Below are positions 1 to 8,830 of a stretch of DNA of 64,000 nt, in pieces (position 1 is the first letter of the stretch; every line of letters starts with the position of its first letter). The DNA lies in the NCBI RefSeq assembly GCF_900116225.1, contig NZ_FOZZ01000009.1:43857-107856 (forward strand). Direction: 5' to 3'. A program made the translations under genes and the position numbers. The notes beneath the pieces were generated by a model. It did no database searches. It was not told where the DNA came from and saw only the letters and a list, made by a program, of their open reading frames with translations. This DNA comes from Sphingobacterium wenxiniae (lineage in GTDB: Bacteria; Bacteroidota; Bacteroidia; Sphingobacteriales; Sphingobacteriaceae).

Positions 1-593
1 CTTGGCTTGAATCCTGTAGGTTTTGTAGCCGTTTCTTCCGGGGTTTTCTCTTCGGATTTTGGTTCTGGTTGCTGCGGTTGTTCCGCAGTTTTGGTCATAC
101 CTGCCTTGAACCTTGGCTTAAACCCTGTCGGCTGTGCCGTTGGTTCTTCCGTTTCTGTGTTCTGTTCAACTTCTTGTTCAGTAGGATTAGTTGCTGCTGG
201 CTTAAACCGTGGCTTGAACCCTATAGGCTTTGGAGTTTCAAGGTCAGTGTCTGTTGCATTGTGCTTTTCTTCATTAGTCGTTTTGACCACAGAAGTTTTG
301 AATCTTGGTTTAAATCCTGTCGGCTTCACTGTTTCTGTACCTGGTGAATTCGAAGTAACGGCTATATCAAGGGTAGCGTCTTGATTTGGTGTCTGTGTTT
401 TCTCTACAGAAGCATCTGGTAATAAGTAGTTTTTACGCAGACGGTTGAACCAAAATTTTTTGGTATGGTCAAAGCTTTTCTCCCCCATTAATGCATAATG
501 AGCAGCAAACTCTTGATAAAGAGCTTGATTATCGGCCTTTAAACGCGATAAGTCTATTTTCTTTTTTGTGAAGAATTCTTCAAAAGTGACCAT
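1..593 (-). CDS. Repeat-containing protein of unknown function (partial, C-terminus outside window)
   Basis: The minus strand is open from an ATG at 593 to the window edge, giving about 197 residues without a stop. The first 60 residues are a compact basic and aromatic segment (starting MVTFEEFFTKKK, with HTKKFWFNRLRKNY near residues 43-56). After that the protein is low complexity, rich in Thr, Glu, Pro and Gln, and carries four copies of a short motif of the form (K/Q)P(T/I)GFKPRFK spaced about 30-40 residues apart. I do not recognise the family. The repeated basic motif between acidic linkers could be a set of short binding motifs, but that is inference. The opposite-strand open frame at 7-384 is only the mirror of these repeats. 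Confidence is high that it is coding and low for any function. Confidence 0.75.
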   Translation of the reverse strand, partial: MVTFEEFFTKKKIDLSRLKADNQALYQEFAAHYALMGEKSFDHTKKFWFNRLRKNYLLPDASVEKTQTPNQDATLDIAVTSNSPGTETVKPTGFKPRFKTSVVKTTNEEKHNATDTDLETPKPIGFKPRFKPAATNPTEQEVEQNTETEEPTAQPTGFKPRFKAGMTKTAEQPQQPEPKSEEKTPEETATKPTGFKP

Positions 594-627
594 ACAGGTG
601 TTAAAAATAGCAAATTATCCTTTAACT

Positions 628-1344
628 TTAAAGTTCCCGAATTTTAATATTCCGAAACGCGATGGAATCCGTATGGTTTTGCAGAGCGATTTTACCAGAA
701 GGGTATTTGGCGAAATCCGGATAGGCTTTCATTCCGCTGCTTTTAACCATTTCCTGAAAGCTTTCTATCTGCGTCTCTTGTTCAAAAGTTAATTTTCCGT
801 TCAGCCAAAAACTTACTTTTCCATTTTTCTGTACAATCCGGCTTTCGTTCCATTGACCGTAAGGTCGGGGTTTGGAATTGGAGGCGATACAGTCAACGGC
901 ATAGAGGCATCCAGCCCAATGCGTAGAATCTATTTGATGTCTTTTTTCCGCATTTTCATTATCCAATAGCTGCATTTCCAGACCTGTAGCAAAAGTTGCG
1001 GCATAGATACTGTCTTCCATCACGTTGACGAAAATCCCACTATTACCCCCTCTGTTAACTTTCCATTCTAATTTTAACTCGAAATCCTGATAGGTTTTGT
1101 CCGTTACCAAATCTCCGAAGATACTTTCTTTCTTTTTAGGGTCGCAGACCAATTCTCCATTATGGGCAACCCATTTGGACTCCACCGTGCCTTTGTTGTA
1201 GATGTGCCATCCTTGGAGTGACTGCCCGTCAAACAAAAGTTGCCAATTCTCCTCTTGCTCTGTTGCGGAGAGTGTGTTTTGCTTTTCTGTTGTTGTGCAA
1301 GCAATCAATTGCAAGCAGATTAAAAATAGTGCGATGATTCTCAT
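628..1344 (-). CDS. DUF1080 (3-keto-disaccharide hydrolase-like) lipoprotein
   Basis: The 238-residue protein begins with a lipoprotein signal ending in the lipobox LIAC (Cys16), so it is probably anchored to a membrane facing the periplasm. The rest matches the DUF1080 concanavalin-like fold: LFDGQSLQGW near residues 36-45, then EWKVNRGGNSGIFV near 93-106. Some members of this family hydrolyse glycosides through 3-keto sugars, and others are probably only carbohydrate-binding. It is a single domain of the usual length. The start is the only ATG that gives an intact signal peptide. It stands alone between the repeat protein and a divergent phosphoesterase gene, so its substrate cannot be read from context. 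Confidence 0.85.
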   Translation of the reverse strand: MRIIALFLICLQLIACTTTEKQNTLSATEQEENWQLLFDGQSLQGWHIYNKGTVESKWVAHNGELVCDPKKKESIFGDLVTDKTYQDFELKLEWKVNRGGNSGIFVNVMEDSIYAATFATGLEMQLLDNENAEKRHQIDSTHWAGCLYAVDCIASNSKPRPYGQWNESRIVQKNGKVSFWLNGKLTFEQETQIESFQEMVKSSGMKAYPDFAKYPSGKIALQNHTDSIAFRNIKIREL

Positions 1345-1464
1345 GTGCGATAGTTGTTGTGCTGTTAAATGTATAAAAAGTTCATCGGAACTGAAAGTTG
1401 ATAATCTTTTAATTGTAGGATAATATTGGATTAATACCGAATGTGTTTCTTTGGAAAAACGCTT

Positions 1465-2292
1465 ATGAAAAGAGCTGTTGACATTGTGGTCCTTTCAGAT
1501 ATCCATTTAGGCACATATGGTTGTCGGGCAAAAGAATTATTACATTATTTAACTTCCATCAATCCGAAGAAACTTATTCTCAATGGAGATATTGTGGATA
1601 TTTGGCAATTTCGAAAGAACTATTTCCCCGATTCGCATCTGCAAGTGTTGAAGTATATTTTTGATTTGGCGTACGGTGGTTGTGAAGTGGTTTATATTAC
1701 AGGAAACCATGATGAGATGCTCCGTAAATTCGGTAAAATGCAGTTTGGTAATATTGTGCTGAACAATAGATTACTGCTGGATTTAGACGGGAAGAAGACA
1801 TGGGTGTTTCATGGTGATGTGTTCGATGCCTCTATTCAACATTCAAAATGGTTGGCCAAATTAGGCGGATGGGGCTATGACGCTCTTATCCGTATCAATA
1901 ATATGGTAAATTGGGGCTTAGAGAAGATGGGAAGGGAAAAGTATTCCCTTTCACGCCGGATAAAAAATTCTGTAAAAAAAGCCGTGAAATTTATAAGTGA
2001 TTTCGAGGAAACCGCTTCGGAGCTAGCTATTGAGAATGGTTATGATTATGTTGTCTGTGGGCATATACATCAGCCACAAATCCGTGAGGTGAGAAACAAA
2101 AAAGGAACATGCACCTATTTGAACAGTGGTGATTGGATAGAGAGTCTTTCGGCATTAGAATATCATGATGGGAAATGGAAAATCTTTTTTTACGAAAAAG
2201 AAAAGCCAGATGCCCAGACCTACCCTGATGATATGCGGTTTCGCGTATCGATAGAAGACTTACTCAACAATATTCTTAAAGGCGATGCTTAA
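1465..2292 (+). CDS. UDP-2,3-diacylglucosamine diphosphatase-like metallophosphoesterase
   Basis: This calcineurin-like metallophosphoesterase shows the dinuclear-metal motifs in order: SDIHLG near the N-terminus, NGDIVDIW, GNHDE, HGDVFD and GHIH. The family includes LpxH-type enzymes that cleave UDP-2,3-diacylglucosamine to lipid X in lipid A synthesis, and the GTYGC segment after the first motif is typical of the Bacteroidota members. I start at the internal ATG at 1465 because GGAAAAA lies just upstream and the protein then begins MKRAVDIVVLSD. An in-frame ATG at 1441 would add eight residues with no obvious ribosome site. It is convergent with the next gene, overlapping it by 4 bp. Assignment to lipid A synthesis is by family and not proven. 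Confidence 0.85.
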   Translation: MKRAVDIVVLSDIHLGTYGCRAKELLHYLTSINPKKLILNGDIVDIWQFRKNYFPDSHLQVLKYIFDLAYGGCEVVYITGNHDEMLRKFGKMQFGNIVLNNRLLLDLDGKKTWVFHGDVFDASIQHSKWLAKLGGWGYDALIRINNMVNWGLEKMGREKYSLSRRIKNSVKKAVKFISDFEETASELAIENGYDYVVCGHIHQPQIREVRNKKGTCTYLNSGDWIESLSALEYHDGKWKIFFYEKEKPDAQTYPDDMRFRVSIEDLLNNILKGDA

Positions 2293-2810
2293 AAGCGATG
2301 AATTTCCTCGATCTGTTCCTGCACGAATTTCTTCGTTAAATCATCTACCATTTGACCGTCTTCGTCTAGTTCTTGGATAACAAGTGGGATGTGTATTTTC
2401 AATGGTAGCACATGCATACGTAGGTAATTGCAAACGCCTGTAAAATGATCTACGCCACGAATATTGCCATATTTGCCACTGGAAACACCTACAAGAGCTG
2501 CCTTCTTGTGATAAAATGAAGCAGGGAAAGCACATGCATCCACAAAAGTTTTCAAAACTCCAGGAAAGCTTCCATTGTATTCGGGGATAACGAATACAAA
2601 ACTTTTAGCTTCGGATACCTTTTCCTGTATGGGTGCGAAAGCCTCGCTCCGCTGTCCGTATAGGTCTGTGGAAATGATGTTCGAAGGTAAATCTGTTAGG
2701 GAAAGCACCTCCCAGTCACCACCTTTTTTTTCTAATTCCTGCTGATAATATTTGGCAATTTTTAAGGAATTGCTGTCTTCTCTATTTGTTCCTGCAATGA
2801 TTAAATTCAT
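2289..2810 (-). CDS. NADPH-dependent FMN reductase family protein
   Basis: The 173-residue flavodoxin-like protein begins MNLIIAGTNREDSNS, the glycine/serine-rich FMN phosphate loop of the NAD(P)H-dependent FMN reductase family, and contains PEYNGSFPGVLKTFVDA, the conserved segment after the third strand. Such enzymes use NAD(P)H to reduce FMN, quinones or azo compounds in the cytoplasm. The longer open frame to 2930 would put 40 unrelated residues before the loop, and GAGA lies directly before the ATG at 2810, so I use the short start. Its end overlaps the end of the convergent phosphoesterase gene by 4 bp. The physiological substrate is not evident. Confidence 0.85.
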   Translation of the reverse strand: MNLIIAGTNREDSNSLKIAKYYQQELEKKGGDWEVLSLTDLPSNIISTDLYGQRSEAFAPIQEKVSEAKSFVFVIPEYNGSFPGVLKTFVDACAFPASFYHKKAALVGVSSGKYGNIRGVDHFTGVCNYLRMHVLPLKIHIPLVIQELDEDGQMVDDLTKKFVQEQIEEIHRF

Positions 2811-2957
2811 TCTCAACGTTGTTGTAAAAACCCCAAATTCAGTATAAAGGGATACGCTATTTTTTTCGTAACTTAGCGACCTTAGTCGGATGTTGTGGGT
2901 ATTCGCCAAAAATACTAATTTTAACATCATTTAAAGGTTTCTGTATGAGCGGAAATG

Positions 2958-2965
2958 TAAATTTG
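2958..2965 (+). promoter_or_regulatory. Putative -7 box for parA operon
   Basis: TAAATTTG matches the Bacteroidota primary sigma -7 consensus TAnnTTTG and lies 58 bp before the parA start codon. No convincing -33 element was identified by eye. Confidence 0.4.
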
Positions 2966-3023
2966 AGGTAATTTTGGCGAGCTGCAGCATGTTGGCTTTA
3001 TGATTTAGATAAGATTCAATCTC

Positions 3024-3821
3024 ATGGGAAAAATTATAGCGGTTGCTAATCAAAAAGGCGGTGTAGGAAAGACCACAACATCTATCAACCTTGCGGCGAG
3101 TTTGGCCGTTTTGGAGCATAAGACATTGTTGGTGGATGCCGATCCGCAGGCCAATTCTACATCGGGTATCGGTTTTGACCCAAGAGCTATTAAGTCGAGT
3201 ATATACGAATGCTTGGTGAATGACTTGGATCCGAGAGAGGCTATTCAAGCAACAGAGACTCCCAATTTGGATTTATTACCGGCACATATTGATTTGGTCG
3301 GAGCAGAAATCGAGATGATAAATATGCATGAGCGAGAGTTCAAGATGCAGCGGGTGCTGGAACAGGTGAAGGACGATTATGATTTTATCATCATTGACTG
3401 TTCGCCTTCTTTGGGACTCATTACAATTAATGCATTGACGGGGTCGGATTCGGTAATTATTCCTGTACAATGTGAATATTTTGCATTGGAAGGTTTAGGT
3501 AAGTTGTTGAACACCATCAAGATTGTGCAAACTAGACTTAATACACGGTTGGAAATTGAAGGTATACTTCTAACGATGTATGATGTGCGTTTACGTCTTT
3601 CCAACCAAGTTGTGGAAGAAGTGCGTACACATTTCAGCGAGTTGGTATTTGATACGATTATACAGCGGAACACCCGTCTGAGTGAGGCGCCGAGTTTCGG
3701 TATTTCGGTAATTATGCACGATGCGTCGTGTAAAGGAGCAGTCAATTACTTGAATCTGGCACGTGAAATCTTACAGAAGAACGGATTAGTAGAGGCAAGT
3801 TCTCAACAAGTAACAGTTTAA
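3024..3821 (+). CDS. parA: Chromosome partitioning ATPase ParA/Soj
   Basis: The 265-residue ParA-family ATPase has the deviant Walker A motif KGGVGKTTT (residues 11-19), the Walker A' region LLVDADPQAN around residue 38, and the Walker B segment IIIDCSPSLG around residue 120. It binds ATP and DNA non-specifically and moves ParB-parS complexes apart during chromosome segregation. The gene directly precedes parB with 1 bp between stop and start, so the two are co-transcribed. Length and gene order (parA-parB-DUF5683-dapB-lepB) are those of a chromosomal and not a plasmid system. Confidence 0.97.
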   Translation: MGKIIAVANQKGGVGKTTTSINLAASLAVLEHKTLLVDADPQANSTSGIGFDPRAIKSSIYECLVNDLDPREAIQATETPNLDLLPAHIDLVGAEIEMINMHEREFKMQRVLEQVKDDYDFIIIDCSPSLGLITINALTGSDSVIIPVQCEYFALEGLGKLLNTIKIVQTRLNTRLEIEGILLTMYDVRLRLSNQVVEEVRTHFSELVFDTIIQRNTRLSEAPSFGISVIMHDASCKGAVNYLNLAREILQKNGLVEASSQQVTV

Positions 3822-3822
3822 T

Positions 3823-4734
3823 ATGGCATTACAGCGAAAAACAGGATTAGGAAAAGGGTTGGGCGCTTTGTTGCAAAGCGAGGATATTCAAGTCTCTAAA
3901 AATACAAGTACTTCGGTTCAAAAAGAGGATGTTCCGGCTGCTGCTGGAAGTATTAATTTTATCAAAGTCAATCAAGTTGCGGTCAACCCATTTCAGCCGC
4001 GTACAGATTTTGATGAACAGGCTTTGCAAGAGCTTGCTGATTCCATCAAGCTACAGGGGCTTATCCAGCCTATTACGGTGCGTCAGGTTAGTAAAAACGA
4101 ATATCAGCTCATCAGTGGAGAGCGTCGTCTCAGAGCCTCCAAGTTGGCTGGTATTGAAGAAGTGCCTGCGTATGTGCGAACGGCCAATGATCAGCAGATG
4201 TTGGAGATGGCGCTTATTGAAAACATACAGCGTGAAAATCTGAATGCTATCGAAGTAGCTTTGAGCTTTCAGCGTATGATTGAGGAGTGTAACCTGAAAC
4301 AAGAGGAACTGGGCGAACGTGTGAGTAAGAATCGTTCTACAGTAACGAATTATCTACGCTTATTAAAACTTCCACCGGTTATTCAAGCTGGCATTCGTGA
4401 TGGCAAAATTTCTATGGGGCATGCCCGTGCATTGATTAATGTCGGCGAGGTGGAAAAACAACTTTTCGTATATCAAGAGATTATCGACAAAGGCCTTTCT
4501 GTACGGATGGCGGAGATATTGGTACGTAATATTCAACAACAATCCAAACCAAAGAAACACGAAGTAGGGAAACAGTTGAATTTCCAATATCAAAAAATCG
4601 AAGACGATTTAGCATCTAAGTTTTCTACCCGTGTTCGGTTGAACATGAAAAACACCAAAGGTAAAGGAGCTATCGAAATTCCTTTTGAAAGCGAGGACGA
4701 TTTGAGCCGTATCCTTGAATTATTAGATTGGTAA
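3823..4734 (+). CDS. parB: Chromosome partitioning protein ParB/Spo0J
   Basis: The 303-residue ParB/Spo0J homologue carries the CTP-binding ParB N domain with GERRLRA (residues 99-105), a helix-turn-helix region (LGERVSKNRSTVTNYLRLL, about 163-181) that should read parS, and a C-terminal dimerisation part. The N-terminus has the usual KTGLGKGLGALL segment that contacts ParA. It loads on parS sites and spreads as a CTP-dependent clamp. The stop codon TAA shares its last base with the ATG of the next gene. I found no convincing parS palindrome within the window. Confidence 0.97.
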   Translation: MALQRKTGLGKGLGALLQSEDIQVSKNTSTSVQKEDVPAAAGSINFIKVNQVAVNPFQPRTDFDEQALQELADSIKLQGLIQPITVRQVSKNEYQLISGERRLRASKLAGIEEVPAYVRTANDQQMLEMALIENIQRENLNAIEVALSFQRMIEECNLKQEELGERVSKNRSTVTNYLRLLKLPPVIQAGIRDGKISMGHARALINVGEVEKQLFVYQEIIDKGLSVRMAEILVRNIQQQSKPKKHEVGKQLNFQYQKIEDDLASKFSTRVRLNMKNTKGKGAIEIPFESEDDLSRILELLDW

Positions 4735-5477
4735 TGTATAGACTATTACTTGTCATTTTTGTTTCATTGGGCTTTGTGTGTGTGCACGCACAGGAAAGAG
4801 ATACACTTCGCGTAGATACGGTAGCAGCCCCACAGGTAGCGTTGCAGGACTCTCTGAATAAAGCCCAGCAGGATACTGTCAGGCAAGAAACCCGGAAAGA
4901 ACGAAAAGAGCGTGAGCGGGCAGAAAAAGAACGGGAAAAGTATTTTTATAAAGGGATTCAGAAAGATTCAACCCGATTGGAGATTGAACGTCTGTCGCGT
5001 GTAGCGTGGAGAAGATCTACTTTTGTGCCCGGTTGGGGGCAATATACGAATCAAGGGCTCTGGTGGATAAAAGTACCGATAATCTATGGTGGTTTCGTGA
5101 CAAGTTATTTAGTCTTTGATTATTGGCAGTGGTACTATAAGAAGTTTTTGAACGAATTGGATTACCGTATTTCCAATGCCGGCACCAAATCCGATCCCGA
5201 TTTATTTGGATTTGATAATATGGAAGGGTTGGTCAGGCAAAAAGATTATGCGCGACGAAATCGGGATTTAACGATCTTAGTCACTGTCGGATGGTGGGGA
5301 TTGAACGTGGTAGAAGCGTATGTGGATTCTATGTTGAAAAACCGATGGGATATTGGTGAGGGAATGAGCTTTAAAATCTCCCCAACCTTGATGCCGACAT
5401 ATGGAGCTGCCAGCTCTTCGTTTATGTATGGTTATAATGTCACCCCTGGGGTGAAACTGACCATGAGTTTAAAGTAA
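4734..5477 (+). CDS. DUF5683 domain-containing membrane-associated protein
   Basis: The 247-residue protein starts with a signal peptide (MYRLLLVIFVSLGF, cleavage likely after VHA). A charged, Arg/Glu/Lys-rich stretch follows at about residues 45-75, then the DUF5683 core with FVPGWGQYTNQ and two hydrophobic segments. The function of the family is unknown. The ATG at 4734 overlaps the parB stop codon by one base, which suggests translational coupling, and it is preferred over an in-frame TTG two codons upstream. The constant position between parB and dapB in Bacteroidota suggests operon membership only, not a role in segregation. Confidence 0.85.
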   Translation: MYRLLLVIFVSLGFVCVHAQERDTLRVDTVAAPQVALQDSLNKAQQDTVRQETRKERKERERAEKEREKYFYKGIQKDSTRLEIERLSRVAWRRSTFVPGWGQYTNQGLWWIKVPIIYGGFVTSYLVFDYWQWYYKKFLNELDYRISNAGTKSDPDLFGFDNMEGLVRQKDYARRNRDLTILVTVGWWGLNVVEAYVDSMLKNRWDIGEGMSFKISPTLMPTYGAASSSFMYGYNVTPGVKLTMSLK

Positions 5478-5494
5478 AATAACCAGTTAATCAT

Positions 5495-6238
5495 ATGAAA
5501 ATAGTTCTTCTTGGATACGGAAAAATGGGACAGCTGATTGAGAAATTTGCTGTTAAACGGGGACATGAGGTTTCTCTTATTGTGGACAAGGACAATCGGG
5601 ATAGTATTACTGCAGCCGACTTGGCAGCACATGATATTGCTATTGACTTCAGTGAACCTGCTGCTGCTATTGGTAATATAAGCCTTTGTTTTGAGGCAGA
5701 TTTACCGATCGTGGTTGGTACAACAGGGTGGTATGAGCATCTGGAAGATATAAAGGCAACCTGTTTAGAGGCCGAGCGTGCACTTTTGTACGGTTCTAAT
5801 TTCAGTATCGGGGTCAATATTTTCTTCCATATCAATAAGCTATTGGCGAAAGCCATGAATCCGTACAAGCAATATGATGTACAGGTAGAAGAGATTCACC
5901 ATATCCATAAGCTGGATGCACCGAGTGGTACGGCTATTACTATTGCAGAAGGAATTTTGGATGGGATCGATAGCAAGACAGGTTGGGTAAATGATGTTAT
6001 CGGAGAAGGTGCAGAGCTTATCCCCAAACCAGAGGAACTCTTGATTGAAAGTCATCGTATTGAGGAAGTTCCGGGTACGCATACGGTATTGTATAGTTCG
6101 GAAGTCGACCAGATTGAGTTCAAACACACCGCGCATAGTCGTGCCGGTTTTGCTTTGGGCGCTGTTGTTGCCGCTGAATGGTTATTTGGTAAGAAAGGTT
6201 TCTATCAGGTGACAGAGATGTTTGACTTTGATAAGTAA
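5495..6238 (+). CDS. dapB: 4-hydroxy-tetrahydrodipicolinate reductase
   Basis: DapB reduces 4-hydroxy-tetrahydrodipicolinate with NAD(P)H in the lysine and diaminopimelate pathway that also feeds peptidoglycan. The 247-residue product has the Rossmann nucleotide loop GYGKMG (residues 7-12), VGTTGWYE, GSNFSIGVNIF and the active-site segment HHIHKLDAPSGTA, with the catalytic histidines and the Lys and Gly-Thr that bind substrate. Length is typical. It lies 17 bp after the DUF5683 gene in the same operon. A 171-bp purine-rich gap with no further gene separates it from lepB. Confidence 0.96.
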   Translation: MKIVLLGYGKMGQLIEKFAVKRGHEVSLIVDKDNRDSITAADLAAHDIAIDFSEPAAAIGNISLCFEADLPIVVGTTGWYEHLEDIKATCLEAERALLYGSNFSIGVNIFFHINKLLAKAMNPYKQYDVQVEEIHHIHKLDAPSGTAITIAEGILDGIDSKTGWVNDVIGEGAELIPKPEELLIESHRIEEVPGTHTVLYSSEVDQIEFKHTAHSRAGFALGAVVAAEWLFGKKGFYQVTEMFDFDK

Positions 6239-6409
6239 GGGTAAGAGAAGAGAGAGCAAAGAAGAAAGACTAAGGAAGAGACAATAAATAGATGTTGGTT
6301 TGCCTATTGTAATATAAGGTTTACCGATGAAAAAGGGCGACTTACCTAAAAGTTAACAGGATATTGACGAGAGACGCTTATTTTTGAAATTACTTTTTAA
6401 ATTTGACAC

Positions 6410-7834
6410 ATGTGGTATATTATTTTAGCAATATTTATTCTTGGTTCGCTATACGGACTATGGCTATTGTTTAAGAAGGCCGGTAAGCAGGGCTGGGAAG
6501 CAATTGTTCCTTTTTATAGGGAATATGTGATGGCACAACTAACTGCCCGTCCTACTTGGTGGGTGTTTCTTTTATTGGTACCGATTGTCAATATTTTTAT
6601 CTTCTATGCGCTATATTTTGACTTACTGAAAAGTTTTGGTAAGCGTAGATTCTGGGAAACTGCTGTAGCAACATTGCTTCCATTTATCTATTTGCCATTA
6701 TGGGGGAGAGATCCCAATGTGAAATATCTTGGACAATCGCATACCGAGGAATTTAAGAAAAAATATCCTTATCATAAATCGACTGCAAGGGAATGGGCAG
6801 ATGCGATTATCTTCGCTACAGTAGCAGCGTCGCTTATTCGCGGTTTTCTTATTGAAGCTTATATGATTCCTACCGGCTCTATGGAGCGTCGTTTATTGAT
6901 TGGGGATTTTCTCTTTGTCAGCAAATTGAACTATGGTCCACGTATTCCGATGACACCTTTGGCGTTCCCATTTGCACATCACACTATGCCCCTAACAGGT
7001 GGTAAGGCCTATTCGGAAATGATAAAGATTCCATATAAGCGTTTGCCGGGGTTTCAGGAAATCAAACGTAATGACGTCGTGGTGTTCAATTTTCCAATGG
7101 AGGCGGATGCACCGTATAACCGTCCTGTCGACAAACGTGAAAATTACATTAAGCGCGCAGTGGCTATTTCGGGAGATGTTGTTGAAATGAAAAAAGGGAA
7201 ACTCTTTATCAATGGTGATTCGGGCTATGATTCGAATGATATACAACATGCCTACCTTATTTATACAGACGGTTCGGGATTGAATATACAGCGTTTAATA
7301 GAAAAGCGATTTGAATATGCAAAGGATCCGCAAACAGGTGTACCCCTTGCCGAGCCTTATTTGTTTTATGTGACGGAGGAAGAAATTGCTGAGGTGAAGC
7401 AATGGTCGAGCGTTCGAGAGGTTATTCCTTATAACAACGCAGGGTCAGCTTTTCCACACGATCAGGCCAGAAACTGGGATTTCCATAACTTTGGACCTTT
7501 ACAAGTGCCCAAAGCTGGTGATGTTGTGACTCTAAATGCAGAGACTTTACCGATATATGCGCGTGTAATTACCGTGTATGAAGGCAATGCATTGGAGCAA
7601 AAACAAGATGGCATTTACATAAACGGGCAAAAGACAGATTCTTATACGGTAAAAATGAACTATTATTGGATGATGGGAGATAACCGGGATAACTCTTCTG
7701 ACTCAAGGGAGTTTGGTTTTGTACCAGAAGACCATATTGTTGGTAAAGCGCTCTTTACGTGGATGAGTTGGGACGAAGATGGCACCTTCTTATCGAAGAT
7801 TCGCTGGAATAGAATCTTTAAAGGAATTAAGTAG
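6410..7834 (+). CDS. lepB: Signal peptidase I (long Bacteroidota form)
   Basis: This S26 signal peptidase removes signal peptides from exported proteins at the inner membrane. The catalytic Ser157 sits in MIPTGSMERRLL and the general base Lys248 in ENYIKRAVAISGD, followed by the conserved GDNRDNSSDSREFGFVP. At 474 residues it is much longer than the E. coli enzyme. The first 110 residues form an extra membrane domain with several hydrophobic helices and GWEAIVPFYREY (DUF5684-like), and an insert of about 150 residues lies between the Lys motif and the GDNRDNS motif. Both are common in this phylum. A strong terminator follows. Confidence 0.95.
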   Translation: MWYIILAIFILGSLYGLWLLFKKAGKQGWEAIVPFYREYVMAQLTARPTWWVFLLLVPIVNIFIFYALYFDLLKSFGKRRFWETAVATLLPFIYLPLWGRDPNVKYLGQSHTEEFKKKYPYHKSTAREWADAIIFATVAASLIRGFLIEAYMIPTGSMERRLLIGDFLFVSKLNYGPRIPMTPLAFPFAHHTMPLTGGKAYSEMIKIPYKRLPGFQEIKRNDVVVFNFPMEADAPYNRPVDKRENYIKRAVAISGDVVEMKKGKLFINGDSGYDSNDIQHAYLIYTDGSGLNIQRLIEKRFEYAKDPQTGVPLAEPYLFYVTEEEIAEVKQWSSVREVIPYNNAGSAFPHDQARNWDFHNFGPLQVPKAGDVVTLNAETLPIYARVITVYEGNALEQKQDGIYINGQKTDSYTVKMNYYWMMGDNRDNSSDSREFGFVPEDHIVGKALFTWMSWDEDGTFLSKIRWNRIFKGIK

Positions 7835-7852
7835 AAATAGTGAAGTTATTTT

Positions 7853-7889
7853 AGACTTCCGAAGTTTTTAAAACTTCGGAAGTCTTTTT
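7853..7889. terminator. Bidirectional hairpin terminator between lepB and pdxJ
   Basis: Perfect 16-bp arms (AGACTTCCGAAGTTTT and its complement) around a single base, followed by TTTT. It serves the convergent genes lepB and pdxJ. The arm sequence recurs at 22933-23008 and 42734-42774. Confidence 0.85.
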
Positions 7890-7927
7890 ATTTATCTCAA
7901 TACGCATATCGCTTTTCGCAAATCTAA

Positions 7928-8647
7928 TTACGCTTTCAATGCCGCTAAATACCGTTTAATGGTCTCTTCTAAACCAAGGTATAAGGCATCGGCTATAAGT
8001 GCATGTCCAATGCTGACCTCTAATAGCCCTGGGATATGCTCGTTGAAATATTTGAGGTTATTCAAGTCTAAATCGTGTCCTGCATTTAATCCTAACCCCA
8101 CTTCCTGCGCTTTTTTAGCAGCTTTAAAATAAGACGCAATCGCCTTTTCACTATCAAAACCAAATTCCGTGGCATAAGCCTCCGTATATAATTCTACCCT
8201 ATCCGTTCCTGTTTCAGCAGCAGCTTCCACCATATCCTCGTCGGGGTCTACAAAGATGGATACACGGATGTCTTGATCTTGAAAGCGCTTTACCATATCG
8301 CTTAAATAATCCCGATACTTTATGGTATCCCAACCGTGATTAGAGGTAATCTGCTGCAAGGAATCGGGAACCAATGTGACTTGGGTTGGTTTGTTGGCAA
8401 GAACCAATTCTACGAATTTGTCCTCTTCGCAGTTCCCTTCAATGTTGAACTCTGTCGTCAGCTCCGCTTTTAAATCATACACATCCTGATAACGGATATG
8501 TCTTTCGTCCGGACGAGGGTGTACCGTGATTCCTTGTGCCCCGAAGCGCTCACAGGCTAATGCCGCAGCTAATACATTGGGTACGTTTCCTCCGCGAGAG
8601 TTACGTAAGGTCGCTATTTTATTGATGTTTACCGATAGTTTTGTCAT
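7928..8647 (-). CDS. pdxJ: Pyridoxine 5'-phosphate synthase
   Basis: PdxJ condenses 1-deoxy-xylulose 5-phosphate with 3-amino-2-oxopropyl phosphate to make pyridoxine 5'-phosphate, the last ring-forming step of the DXP-dependent vitamin B6 pathway. The 239-residue TIM-barrel protein shows [13 protein letters not shown] at the N-terminus, [12 protein letters not shown] (active-site His and Arg), [19 protein letters not shown], and [13 protein letters not shown] with the second catalytic His. Start ATG at 8647 is supported by AAAGGAAAA just upstream and a -7 box 18 bp upstream. Monocistronic as far as can be seen. Confidence 0.96.
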   Translation of the reverse strand: MTKLSVNINKIATLRNSRGGNVPNVLAAALACERFGAQGITVHPRPDERHIRYQDVYDLKAELTTEFNIEGNCEEDKFVELVLANKPTQVTLVPDSLQQITSNHGWDTIKYRDYLSDMVKRFQDQDIRVSIFVDPDEDMVEAAAETGTDRVELYTEAYATEFGFDSEKAIASYFKAAKKAQEVGLGLNAGHDLDLNNLKYFNEHIPGLLEVSIGHALIADALYLGLEETIKRYLAALKA

Positions 8648-8664
8648 GACTTTTCCTTTCTATA

Positions 8665-8672
8665 CAAATGTA
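8665..8672 (-). promoter_or_regulatory. Putative -7 box for pdxJ
   Basis: On the minus strand TACATTTG matches TAnnTTTG and sits 18 bp ahead of the pdxJ ATG, with an AAGGAAA ribosome site between. Confidence 0.5.
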
Positions 8673-8830
8673 TCTTAAAAATAGGAAAGAAGGAAGTGTT
8701 TCAGATTTACAAAGTTTCCAGTTCTTCTGAACCAAAGGCTGAACCAGAGCTTTTTTAAGAGAAAAAAATAAACAAAAATAATTTATGAAAATAAATTCTT
8801 GCCGTATTTTTCATAAATTGCAGAGCATAC

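Noticed and set aside
7..384. Plus-strand open frame of 125 residues
   Set aside because: It mirrors the repeats of the minus-strand PTGFKPRFK protein. The minus frame is longer, has a normal start and runs past the window edge.
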